Below are positions 26,568 to 34,527 of a stretch of 64,000 nt of DNA, in pieces. The position numbers were made by a program, and so were the translations under genes. The notes beneath the pieces are model-generated. The model did no database searches. It saw only the letters and a list, made by a program, of their open reading frames with translations, and was not told the origin of the DNA. Within the stretch, counting starts at the first letter, position 1. Every line of letters starts with the position of its first letter. The stretch is from Streptomyces sp. MJM8645 (GTDB lineage Bacteria; Actinomycetota; Actinomycetes; Streptomycetales; Streptomycetaceae), in NCBI RefSeq assembly GCF_001625365.1, contig NZ_LJJF01000001.1:2232001-2296000 (forward strand), given 5' to 3'.

Positions 26568-28043
26568 CTAGCTGTGGCGACCGCGACGGCGGGCGGCCAG
26601 GACAGCGAGACCGCCGAGGCCGAGCAGGCCGACGCCGGCCAGGCCGAAGACCACCGGGGCGTTGCCCGCGCCGGTGGAGGGCAACTCACCGCCGCCACCG
26701 GGGTGGTGGCTGGTCGGGTGCTCGGACGGGTGGTGGCTGGTCGGGGCCGGGCCCGAGCTGGACGGACTGGCCGAGGGCGACGAGGACGGGGACGACGGCG
26801 AGGAAGAGGGCGAGGAGGACGGGGACGACGACGGCGAAGAGGACGGCGAGGAAGACGGGGAGGAAGAGGGCGACGAGGACGGGGACGACGACGGCGAAGA
26901 GGACGGCGAGGTGGACGGCGACGGGCTCGGCGTCGTCTGGCAGTCCGGCAGGTCCCCGTCGAACGGGTAGCTGTGGATCTCGTAGCCGCCGGTGCCGGTG
27001 TGGATCAGGTTGCCCGCGAGGTACACCCGGCCGTTCATCCCGGGCTGGGCGATGGTCGTGGTGCCGCCCGGGTTGCCGGCCAGGACCGAGCCCTGGAACT
27101 GGGCGCTGCCGAGGATCTGCGCCGAGGTCGCGGTCGGGAAGTTGTACATCAGCTTCGACCGCATGTCGGTGGTCTGGTCCCCGGCCAGGCCGGTGCCCGT
27201 GTAGGTGTTGATGATCGGGCTGTCCCCGAGCATGTTCACCACGACGGTGGCCCCGGCCGGGATGTTGTTGAAGACCAGTCCGATCTGCCCGCCGCTCGGC
27301 GAGGCGAGGTTCTGGGTGACGTTGAAGACCTGCTTCAGGCTGGTCCCGTCGCCGGTGAAGGTCGCCTGGCTGGAGGAGATGTCGACGGTGCCGGTCGCGG
27401 TGGCCTTTCCGACGCAGTCGGAGATCTCCTCGATCTGGGTGAGCACCGTCTGGTACGGGGCGGCGGCGTTCGGGTCCTGGATCGCCTGGCCGGTGGGGTC
27501 GATGCTGACGGTGCCGGTGACGCTGCCCGCGTGGCGCAGGTTGCCGAAGGCCGGGCCGCGGGAGTCGCTCCCGCCGATCAGGATCGAGTTGCCGGTCACG
27601 ACGTCGACGTTGCCGCCGGTGGTGACGAAGTCGCTGCCGTTGGGCGGCACGACGCGCGAGCCGACGCCGACGACGCCCATGTTGTAGATGCCGCCGCCGT
27701 TCTTCTCGACGGTCAGGTTCCCCAGCGTGACGATCTTGCCCTCGGCCTCGGCGGCGCGGCCGGTCACGGTGTAGTTGCCGCCGGTGAAGACGTTGATGCT
27801 GGCGTCCCGGCCGGGGAAGTCGCCGTTGTTCGGCGGCGGCCAGGTGGCGGGGCAGTCGGGGCCCGTGCAGGCGCCCAGCGGCGGGGCGAGCGGAGCAGCC
27901 GAACCGACCGTCAGCACGGCCGCCAGCGGCAGCGCCGCGACGACGGTCGCCACGGCGACCCGGACGGTCCGACGCCTGCGGGTGGCGGGTTCTCTTCTCA
28001 CGGCGGTCGTTCTGTGATCCGGCGTACCGGTGCCCTGACCCAT
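26568..28043 (-). CDS. Choice-of-anchor A family LPXTG surface protein
   Basis: The 491-residue precursor has a signal peptide with an RRRR n-region and hydrophobic core (residues 24-45). A beta-rich N-terminal ectodomain with NVFTGGNYTVTGRAAEAEGKIV and later VLAGNPGG repeats matches the choice-of-anchor A family. A Ser/Pro repeat stalk (about 375-430) follows, then a sorting signal LPSTG (454-458), a hydrophobic helix and RRRGR tail. A class E/C sortase should attach it to peptidoglycan; no sortase gene is in the window. ATG 28043 has GGAGG nine bases upstream. The stalk is encoded by a 60-bp-period tandem repeat near 26815-26910 that may vary in length. Confidence 0.88.
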   Translation of the reverse strand: MGQGTGTPDHRTTAVRREPATRRRRTVRVAVATVVAALPLAAVLTVGSAAPLAPPLGACTGPDCPATWPPPNNGDFPGRDASINVFTGGNYTVTGRAAEAEGKIVTLGNLTVEKNGGGIYNMGVVGVGSRVVPPNGSDFVTTGGNVDVVTGNSILIGGSDSRGPAFGNLRHAGSVTGTVSIDPTGQAIQDPNAAAPYQTVLTQIEEISDCVGKATATGTVDISSSQATFTGDGTSLKQVFNVTQNLASPSGGQIGLVFNNIPAGATVVVNMLGDSPIINTYTGTGLAGDQTTDMRSKLMYNFPTATSAQILGSAQFQGSVLAGNPGGTTTIAQPGMNGRVYLAGNLIHTGTGGYEIHSYPFDGDLPDCQTTPSPSPSTSPSSSPSSSPSSSPSSSPSSSPSSSPSSSPSSSPSSSPSSPSSSPSASPSSSGPAPTSHHPSEHPTSHHPGGGGELPSTGAGNAPVVFGLAGVGLLGLGGLAVLAARRRGRHS

Positions 28044-28285
28044 CGACACATTCCTCCGCGCATAGGAAAAAGAGCAGGCGCGCATAACCTGCCCCGTTCG
28101 TACTATCTGCTGGCGATCCCACAGATCCGGGACATCCAACCTCAAATCGGGCGATTCCTACCCTACAGATCCTCAGATCCGATCCGAAAATCCACCGCGC
28201 GGCGCAGCAGTCGCCTCCCACCGGCCCTGCCCGGGCGACCTCCGCGCCGCCCCCGCCCGACGTCCGCGCCCGTTAGGTTGGAGCA

Positions 28286-28993
28286 ATGACCTCCGAGGCC
28301 CAGGACCAGAGCACGCCGCTCGTCGCCGTCGCGTCCGCCGACGCCGTACTGCGGCACCCCGAAGCGGGCGAGCACCTGCTCACCCCCCTCGAACGCGAGC
28401 GCGCCGCGCGCTTCCGGCACGAGTCCGGGCGGATCGACTTCACCGCCGGCCACGTGCTGGTCCGGCTCTGCGCCGCCCGGCTGCTCGACGTCCCGGCGGC
28501 CTCGCTCACGCTCGCCCAGCAGTGCCCGGACTGCGGCCTGGCCGACCACGGCAAGCCGTACCTGCCGGACCACCCCGAGGTGCACGTGAGCCTGTCGCAC
28601 ACCCGGGGCGTGGTCGCGGCCGGAGCCGGCCACCAGCCGGTCGGGGTGGACGTCGAGCTGGCCGCGCGCGGCGGATCGCTGGGCGCGGTCGCCCGCCGGG
28701 TGCTCTCCCCCGCCGAACTGCGCCTGGTCGAGGCGGCACCGGAACCGGACCAGGCGTTCCTGCGGCTGTGGGTGCGCAAGGAGTCGCTGATCAAGATCGG
28801 GCGGGCCACCCTGGACACCCTGGCCTCCGTCGACCTGTCCGACCTGCCCCTGGACGTCCCGCCCGGCGCCCCGCTGCGCAGCCGCCACCAGGACCTGCAC
28901 CTGCTCGACTGGGCCGACCCGGAGCACGGCGCCGCCGTCGCGGCGGTCAGCACCGCCGCGCCGAGGATCGTCCAGCTGACGACGGCGGGCTGA
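28286..28993 (+). CDS. Sfp-type 4'-phosphopantetheinyl transferase
   Basis: The 235-residue enzyme transfers the phosphopantetheine arm of CoA to carrier-protein serines. Motifs: GKPYLPDHPEVHVSLSHT, the Mg2+/CoA site VGVDVE (119-124), and WVRKESLIK (162-170). Length fits the two-half Sfp class acting on NRPS/PKS carriers. A TAGGTT hexamer lies 12 bases upstream of the ATG at 28286, with GGAG only two bases from it, so initiation may be partly leaderless. No biosynthetic cluster is adjacent, suggesting a general-purpose transferase. Confidence 0.93.
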   Translation: MTSEAQDQSTPLVAVASADAVLRHPEAGEHLLTPLERERAARFRHESGRIDFTAGHVLVRLCAARLLDVPAASLTLAQQCPDCGLADHGKPYLPDHPEVHVSLSHTRGVVAAGAGHQPVGVDVELAARGGSLGAVARRVLSPAELRLVEAAPEPDQAFLRLWVRKESLIKIGRATLDTLASVDLSDLPLDVPPGAPLRSRHQDLHLLDWADPEHGAAVAAVSTAAPRIVQLTTAG

Positions 28994-29147
28994 ACAGGGC
29001 GGAGCACTGCAGTCCTGCGGAACGAGCACGCCCACCCGCGCGGCGGGCCCCCGGATAAGCGGTGTTAGCGTGCCTGATCGCGGGCGCGCCGCCACCGGAC
29101 GCCCGTCGCACCAGCTGCCCACCGCCGGATTTAAGGGTGTCCCCGCC

Positions 29148-29630
29148 ATGGCCAAGTTCCTGCTGAGCCTGCACGTCCTCGCGTCGGTCCTGTTCATAGG
29201 CCCGGTCGCGGTGGCCGTCAGCATGTTCCCGCGCCGGGCCAAGGCCGCGCTGGCCGGCGGGCCGGACCAGGCCTCGGACGCGGGCGTGCTGCGGATCCTG
29301 CACCGGATCACCCAGGTCTACGCCCTGCTGGGGGTCGCGGTGCCGGTGATGGGCATCGGCCTGGCCCAGGTGATGGACGTGCTCGGGCAGTCCTGGATCA
29401 TCGTCTCGATGGTGCTCACCGCGATCGCCGCGCTCTCGCTGCTGCTCTTCGTCCTGCCCGGGCAGCAGGCCGCGGTGGACGCGCTCGGCGCCGACACCGC
29501 GCCGGAGCAGCACGCCAAGGCCGTCCAGGGCCTGCGGCTGCTGCCGATGACGGCCGGGGTGTTCAACCTGCTGTGGGCGGTGGTCGTGGTGCTGATGGTC
29601 ATCCGGCCGGGGTCGAGCACCGGCGTCTGA
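29148..29630 (+). CDS. DUF2269-like four-helix membrane protein
   Basis: The 160-residue protein begins MAKFLLSLHVLASVLFIGPVAVAV, and has four predicted helices with a Pro/Gly-rich second pair. The His and Gly in helix 1 (LHVLASVLFIGP) and the H-R-x-x-x-x-Y at residues 52-58 resemble DUF2269 membrane proteins of unknown function. AAGGG sits about eight bases before ATG 29148, so the longer frame starting upstream is unlikely. Confidence 0.72.
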   Translation: MAKFLLSLHVLASVLFIGPVAVAVSMFPRRAKAALAGGPDQASDAGVLRILHRITQVYALLGVAVPVMGIGLAQVMDVLGQSWIIVSMVLTAIAALSLLLFVLPGQQAAVDALGADTAPEQHAKAVQGLRLLPMTAGVFNLLWAVVVVLMVIRPGSSTGV

Positions 29631-29754
29631 GCCGGACCCCCGAAGCCGTACCGAACGAAAAGCTCCACCGCCCAGCCGTGCCACCCGAATCCACACCGAC
29701 CGGGCCGGAAGGCCCTCTCCCCCGGGGCGGGCCCGGTCCAGTACCGTCCTGGCC

Positions 29755-30591
29755 ATGACGATCATGGCGGGCATGGGCAGCCCGACGGGTACCGGAGTCG
29801 GACCGCTGCTGCGCGGCTGGCGCGAACGGCGGCAGCTCAGCCAGCTGCAACTGGCACTGCGGGCGGACTCCTCGACCCGGCACCTCAGCTTCGTCGAGAA
29901 CGGCCGGTCCCGCCCGAGCCGGGAGCTGGTGCTGCGGCTCGCCGAACACCTGGACGTCCCGGTCCGCGAGCGCAACACCCTGCTGCTCGCGGCCGGCTAC
30001 GCCCCGCACTTCCCCGAGACGCCGCTGGACGACCCGTCGATGGACGCGCTGCGCGGCGGCCTGGAGCGGCTGCTCGCCGCCCACGACCCGTACCCGGCGC
30101 TGGTCGTCGACGGGACCTTCCAGGTGCTGGCGGCCAACCGCTCGCTCGGGCTGCTCCTCGACGGCGTCGCCCCGCACCTGCTGGAACCGCCGCTCAACGC
30201 GATGCGGATCGCCCTGCACCCCGAGGGGCTGGCGCCGCGCATCGTGAACCTGCCGCAGTGGCGGCGGCACCTGCTGGAACGGGTGGAGCACCGGATCGAG
30301 CTGCTGTGCGGCGAGGCGCTGCGGCGGCTGTACGAGGAGGTCGCCGGCTACCCGACGGCGGCGGACGACCCGGGCCCGGGCGGGGAGCAGGCGGACGGCG
30401 CCGGGCTGTTCCCGTTCGCGCTGCCGATGCGGATCCGGCACGAGGGGCGGGTGCTGTCCTTCCTGTCCACCATCACGACCTTCAACACGCCGCTGGACGT
30501 GACGGTCTCCGAGCTGGCCATGGAGACCCTCCTGCCGGCCGACGCGGAGACGGTGCGGTTCCTCCAGGACGCGGTCGGCCCGGAGCGCTGA
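29755..30591 (+). CDS. XRE-family regulator with MmyB-like ligand domain
   Basis: The 278-residue protein has an N-terminal Cro/C1 helix-turn-helix (GPLLRGWRERRQLSQLQLALRADSSTRHLSFVENGRSRPSRE) and a C-terminal MmyB-like PAS-type domain with PYPALVVDGTFQVLAANRS. Such actinobacterial regulators often control a nearby short-chain dehydrogenase or small membrane gene and bind fatty-acid-like ligands. A TACCGT -10-like hexamer lies ten bases before ATG 29755, consistent with a leaderless message. The gene ends seven bases before a convergent membrane-protein gene. Confidence 0.85.
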   Translation: MTIMAGMGSPTGTGVGPLLRGWRERRQLSQLQLALRADSSTRHLSFVENGRSRPSRELVLRLAEHLDVPVRERNTLLLAAGYAPHFPETPLDDPSMDALRGGLERLLAAHDPYPALVVDGTFQVLAANRSLGLLLDGVAPHLLEPPLNAMRIALHPEGLAPRIVNLPQWRRHLLERVEHRIELLCGEALRRLYEEVAGYPTAADDPGPGGEQADGAGLFPFALPMRIRHEGRVLSFLSTITTFNTPLDVTVSELAMETLLPADAETVRFLQDAVGPER

Positions 30592-30598
30592 CCCCGGT

Positions 30599-31042
30599 TC
30601 AGGTACGACGCCCCCCGGTGCCGCCCCCGTCGCGGCGGCGCAGCGCGGTGAACTGGAGGACGGCGAACAGGGCCACCACCGCCGCCTGCACCGGGATCCA
30701 GACGGCACCGGCCGTGGTCGGCTCCAACCAGGCCGCCATCGCCACCAGGCTGAGCACCACCCAGACGGCGTTGAGGTCGATCACCGCCTGCACCGCGAGC
30801 CGCGGCGGCCGCCGGCGGGCGGCCAGGGCGCCGACCCCGAGGGCGTAGCCGGTGAGGAAGAGCCCGAGGGCGAACAGGACGCTGCGGCCGACCCCGAGCA
30901 GTTCGCCGACCGGGCCGGCGAAGGCCAGGTAGACGAGGCCGTTGCCGCCGGTGACCAGGGCGTCCAGGGCGAGCACGCCGCGCACCGTCCACAGGGGGGA
31001 GGCGGAGCCGGGGCGGGCGGGCGTGAGGGCGTTCGCGGACAT
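30599..31042 (-). CDS. Four-helix membrane protein of unknown function
   Basis: The 147-residue protein has four hydrophobic segments separated by short loops; the first contains LDALVTGGNGLVYLAF, the third AVIDLNAVWVVLSLVAM, and the tail is Arg/Gly-rich. The pattern resembles small DUF-type membrane proteins encoded beside MmyB-like regulators in Streptomyces. CAGGAGG lies seven bases before ATG 31042. The XRE gene converges on it, so joint regulation is possible. Confidence 0.65.
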   Translation of the reverse strand: MSANALTPARPGSASPLWTVRGVLALDALVTGGNGLVYLAFAGPVGELLGVGRSVLFALGLFLTGYALGVGALAARRRPPRLAVQAVIDLNAVWVVLSLVAMAAWLEPTTAGAVWIPVQAAVVALFAVLQFTALRRRDGGGTGGRRT

Positions 31043-31196
31043 GGCGGATCAGCCTCCTGACGGGGATGGGGCCCGGCGGCGGTGACGCCGGCCGGGTCCC
31101 CCCACCCTGCCCGCCCGGCCGCCGGGCGTCGATTACCCCGCAGGTAAGGGCCCGGGCCGGGGGCGCTCAGGGCCGCACCCCCGGCAACCGGCCTCC

Positions 31197-32081
31197 TCAG
31201 CCCGCCGGGGCGAGCCCGAAGAGCGCGGCGGCGTTGTCGTGGCAGACGGCCCGCAGCCACTCCTCCCCCAGGCCCATCCCGGCCAGCGCCTCCAGCTGGT
31301 GCACGTACCGGTACGGGATGTTGGGGAAGTCGCTGCCGAGCAGGACGCGGTCCTGGAGGCCGCGCAGGCGCGGCAGTTCGGCGCGCGGGAACGGGACGTC
31401 GGCCTCGGCGAAGTCCGTGAAGGCGATCGTGGTGTCCAGCCGGACGGCCGGGTGGCGCTCGGCCAGGTCGAGGAAGTCGCGGTACTCGGGCATGCCGAGG
31501 TGGGCGACCACCAGGACCAGTCCGGGGTGGCGCTTCAGCACCTCGCCGATCGGACCGGGGCCGGTGAAGTTGCCCGGCACCGGTCCGGACCCGCAGTGGG
31601 TGACCACCGGCGTGCCGGTCTCGGCGAGCAGCCCCCACACCTCGTCCAGCTGCCGGTCCGCCGGGTCGTAGCCGCCGACCTGCACGTGCGCCTTGAACAC
31701 CCGGGCGCCGTCCTCGATCGCGCAGGCCACGTAGCCGGGCGCCTCGGGCTCGGGGAAGAACGTCGCGGTGTGCAGGCACTCCGGGGTGCGGGCGGCGAAG
31801 TCGGCCGACCACGCGTTCAGCCAGCCGGCCATGCCGGGCCTGTGCGGGTAGAGCATCGAGGTGAACGCCCGGACGCCGAAGTCCCGCAGCCGCTGGACGC
31901 GCTGCTCCTCGGCCTCGCGGTAGGTGATCGGCCAGGGCCGGTTCACCAGCGGGCCGGCCGCGTCGAAGTACGCCCACACCTTGTCGAGGACCTTCTTCGG
32001 CATGAAGTGGGTGTGCACGTCGATGAGGCCGGGCAGGCCCAGGGCCTGCCAGAACGCGCGGACCTCCTGGGATTCGCTCAC
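31197..32081 (-). CDS. Amidohydrolase of the ACMSD-like superfamily
   Basis: The 294-residue protein is a metal-dependent TIM-barrel hydrolase/decarboxylase: IDVHTHF near the N terminus supplies two metal His, THCGSGPVPG and VVAHLGMPEYRDF supply further ligands, and GSDFPN carries the catalytic Asp. The reaction is not predictable. GTG 32081 overlaps the stop of the acyl-CoA dehydrogenase gene by four bases (GTGA), so the two are translationally coupled and belong to one operon behind the TetR gene. Confidence 0.88.
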   Translation of the reverse strand: MSESQEVRAFWQALGLPGLIDVHTHFMPKKVLDKVWAYFDAAGPLVNRPWPITYREAEEQRVQRLRDFGVRAFTSMLYPHRPGMAGWLNAWSADFAARTPECLHTATFFPEPEAPGYVACAIEDGARVFKAHVQVGGYDPADRQLDEVWGLLAETGTPVVTHCGSGPVPGNFTGPGPIGEVLKRHPGLVLVVAHLGMPEYRDFLDLAERHPAVRLDTTIAFTDFAEADVPFPRAELPRLRGLQDRVLLGSDFPNIPYRYVHQLEALAGMGLGEEWLRAVCHDNAAALFGLAPAG

Positions 32082-33712
32082 GCCGGCACCGGGCGGGCCC
32101 GGTCGATGATCCCGGCGGTGTCGACGCCGGACGGCAGGGTGCCGAAGGCGGAGCCGCGGTCCCCGGCGAGGCGGGTGGCGCAGAACGCGTCCGCCACCGC
32201 CGGGCTGCCGTGGCGGACCAGCAGCGCGCCCTGGAAGGCCAGCGCCATCGACTCGACCAGTCGGCGCGTCCGGTACTCCAGGTCGGCCTGGTCGGTGAGC
32301 TGCTTGCGCAGGTCGGCGACGGCCGCGTCCAGCCGGCGGTCCGCCCCGGCGGCGGCGTCGAGCTCGCCGAGGAAGGCCTCGACCGTCTCCGGGCGCTTGG
32401 CCATGGCGCGCAGCGCGTCCAGGGCGGCGACGTTGCCGGAGCCCTCCCAGATCGACACCAGCGGCGCCTCCCGGTAGAGCCGGGGCATCCCGGACTCCTC
32501 GACGTAGCCGTTGCCGCCCAGGCACTCCAGCGCCTCGGCGGCGTGCGCCGGGCCGCGCTTGCAGACCCAGTACTTGGCCACCGCCAGGCCCAACCGCCGT
32601 ACCAGCGCCTCGGGTTCGTCCCCGGCCAGGGCCAGGTCGGTGCTCTGGGCGAGCCGCATCGCGACGGCGGTGGCCGCCTCGGACTCCACCACCAGGTCGG
32701 CGAGCACGTTGCGCATCAGCGGCTGGTCCACCAGCGGCCGGCCGAACGCCCGCCGGTGCAGGGCGTGATGGACGGCCCGGGTCGCGCCGTAGCGCATGCC
32801 GGAGGCGGCGCCGACGGTGCAGTCCAGGCGGGTCATGTTGACCATCTCGATGATGGTCGCCACCCCGCGCCCCTCCTCGCCGACCAGCCAGCCGACCGCG
32901 CCGTCGTACTCCAGCTCGGCGGAGGCGTTGGACTTGTTGCCGAGCTTGTCCTTGAGCCGCATCAGCTGGAGGCGGTTGCGGGTGCCGTCCGGGAGGACGC
33001 GCGGCAGCATGAAGCAACTGAGCCCGCACGGCGCCTGGGCGAGCGTCAGGAAGAGGTCGGACATCGGCGCCGAGGTGAACCACTTGTGGCCGGTCAGCCG
33101 GTAGGTGCCGTCCGGGTGCGGGGTCGCGGTGGTGGTGTTGGTGCGGACGTCCGAGCCGCCCTGCTTCTCGGTCATCGACATGCCGGCGATCAGCCCGCGC
33201 TTGGTGCGCGGCTCGCGCAGCCCGAAGTCGTACGTGGTGGCGGCCAGCAGCGGCTCCAACTCGCCCGCCAGGGAGGGGTTCGCGCGCAGGGCCGGGACGG
33301 CGGCGTAGGTCATCGAGATCGGGCAGGTGTGGCCGGCCTCGACCTGCCCCCAGACGAAGAACTTGGCGGCCCGGGCGGAGTGGGCGCCGGGCCGCTCGTC
33401 CCGCCAGGGCGCGGCGTGCAGGCCGTGGGAGACGGCGGTGCGCATCAGCTCGTGCCAGGCCGGGTGGAACTCGACCTCGTCGACGCGGTGGCCGAAGCGG
33501 TCGTGGGTGCGCAGGACGGGCGGGTTCTCGTTGGCCAGCCGGCCCCACTCGGCGGCCTGCTCGGAGCCGGCCAGGCGGCCGAGCTCGTGCAGTTCGGACT
33601 CGGCCCAGCCGGCGCCGGCCCGGTGCAGGGCGGCGAGCAGGGTCGGATCGGCGGCGGTGTCGTGTCCGTACGGCAGGGGCACCTGGTTGGTGACCTCATG
33701 CGTCGCTGTCAT
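32078..33712 (-). CDS. AidB-like acyl-CoA dehydrogenase family protein
   Basis: The 544-residue flavoprotein follows the AidB/ACAD layout: AIDB-type N-terminal helical region (TVFHPAWHELMR-like VEFHPAWHELMR), GMSMTEKQGGSDVR (flavin/substrate loop), HKWFTSAPMSD, and LVSIWEGSGNVAALDALR near the C-terminal extension. E. coli AidB protects DNA from alkylation and binds DNA; the long form is shared here. GGGAGG lies five bases before ATG 33712, favoured over an upstream Met. The 5' end overlaps the tetR 3' end by 17 bases. Confidence 0.9.
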   Translation of the reverse strand: MTATHEVTNQVPLPYGHDTAADPTLLAALHRAGAGWAESELHELGRLAGSEQAAEWGRLANENPPVLRTHDRFGHRVDEVEFHPAWHELMRTAVSHGLHAAPWRDERPGAHSARAAKFFVWGQVEAGHTCPISMTYAAVPALRANPSLAGELEPLLAATTYDFGLREPRTKRGLIAGMSMTEKQGGSDVRTNTTTATPHPDGTYRLTGHKWFTSAPMSDLFLTLAQAPCGLSCFMLPRVLPDGTRNRLQLMRLKDKLGNKSNASAELEYDGAVGWLVGEEGRGVATIIEMVNMTRLDCTVGAASGMRYGATRAVHHALHRRAFGRPLVDQPLMRNVLADLVVESEAATAVAMRLAQSTDLALAGDEPEALVRRLGLAVAKYWVCKRGPAHAAEALECLGGNGYVEESGMPRLYREAPLVSIWEGSGNVAALDALRAMAKRPETVEAFLGELDAAAGADRRLDAAVADLRKQLTDQADLEYRTRRLVESMALAFQGALLVRHGSPAVADAFCATRLAGDRGSAFGTLPSGVDTAGIIDRARPVPA

Positions 33713-34367
33713 CGCGTCCTCCCAGGGCACGCAGGGTGAAGGAGACCAGGGCGGGGACCACGTCGGTGGTGCCCGCCGACTTCGTGGGCGCGGCCGTCCG
33801 TGTGGGCGCGGCCGTTGCCACAGGCGCAGGCGCAGGCGCGGCCGCGAGCGGGCCGGCCAGTGCCTCGCCGACCGCGCCGACCAGCGCGGCGGCGGTCAGC
33901 ACCGGGTCCTGCTCGGGGAGTTCGCCGCTCGCCACGGCGGCGGCGATCTCGGTGGCGATCACGTCCCGGAACGCCCGGCGGAACACCAGGCGCTCGCTGT
34001 CCACGACCGCGTCGGCCGGCTCGACCAGCAGCGCGTACGCCAGCCGGGGCGCGCGCAGAGCGCGGGCGGCGAAGGTCTCGACGACCGCGGCGATCCGCTG
34101 CCGCGGGCCCTCCCGGAGGGCGACGGCCGCGTCGACGGCGGCCATCTCGCGGGTGACCACCCGGCGGAACAGCTGCACGGACAGCTCGGCCTTGTTGGCG
34201 AAGTGCTGGTAGAGGCTTCCGGTGGCGATCCCGGCACGGTCCGCCACGGCGGCCATCGTGCAGCCGCCGTAGCCGCGCTCGGCGAGCAGCAGGACGGCTG
34301 CCTGCAGCACGGCCTCGCGCTGGGCGTCCAGCCGGGCTTGGACGGCGGGCGTGCGTCGGTAGGCCAT
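33696..34367 (-). CDS. TetR-family repressor
   Basis: The 223-residue protein has the TetR DNA-binding domain (REAVLQAAVLLLAERGYGGCTMAAVADRAGIATGSLYQHFANKAEL, residues 18-62). An Ala/Pro/Thr-rich insert (about 177-200) precedes the last helix. It is the first gene of the operon with the AidB-like and amidohydrolase genes, and a palindrome eight bases upstream of its start (34376-34398) is a probable autoregulatory operator. Confidence 0.9.
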   Translation of the reverse strand: MAYRRTPAVQARLDAQREAVLQAAVLLLAERGYGGCTMAAVADRAGIATGSLYQHFANKAELSVQLFRRVVTREMAAVDAAVALREGPRQRIAAVVETFAARALRAPRLAYALLVEPADAVVDSERLVFRRAFRDVIATEIAAAVASGELPEQDPVLTAAALVGAVGEALAGPLAAAPAPAPVATAAPTRTAAPTKSAGTTDVVPALVSFTLRALGGRDDSDA

Positions 34368-34375
34368 AAAAGCAT

Positions 34376-34398
34376 TGAAGCACTGATTCAGTACTTCA
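34376..34398. promoter_or_regulatory. Palindromic TetR operator
   Basis: A 23-bp inverted repeat with arms TGAAGCACTGA (34376-34386) and TCAGTACTTCA (34388-34398), matching at 10 of 11 positions around a central T. It lies immediately upstream of the tetR start, where bound repressor would block the promoter. Confidence 0.8.
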
Positions 34399-34444
34399 GA
34401 TAGGGCCCGGCCCGTCCCGAGCGGGCCGGCCCCGCCAGATACGC

Positions 34445-34479
34445 GAGGAGGCCGCCCCCGGGCTGGGGGCGGCCTCCTC
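34445..34479. terminator. Strong terminator after the S37 peptidase gene
   Basis: A 15-bp perfect stem (34445-34459 with 34465-34479) about 50 bases past the peptidase stop. It insulates the tetR promoter from read-through. Confidence 0.75.
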
Positions 34480-34527
34480 CAAGGCGTCACACAGCGCTAC
34501 GACCTGCCGGTCACAGCGGGTGGCGCT

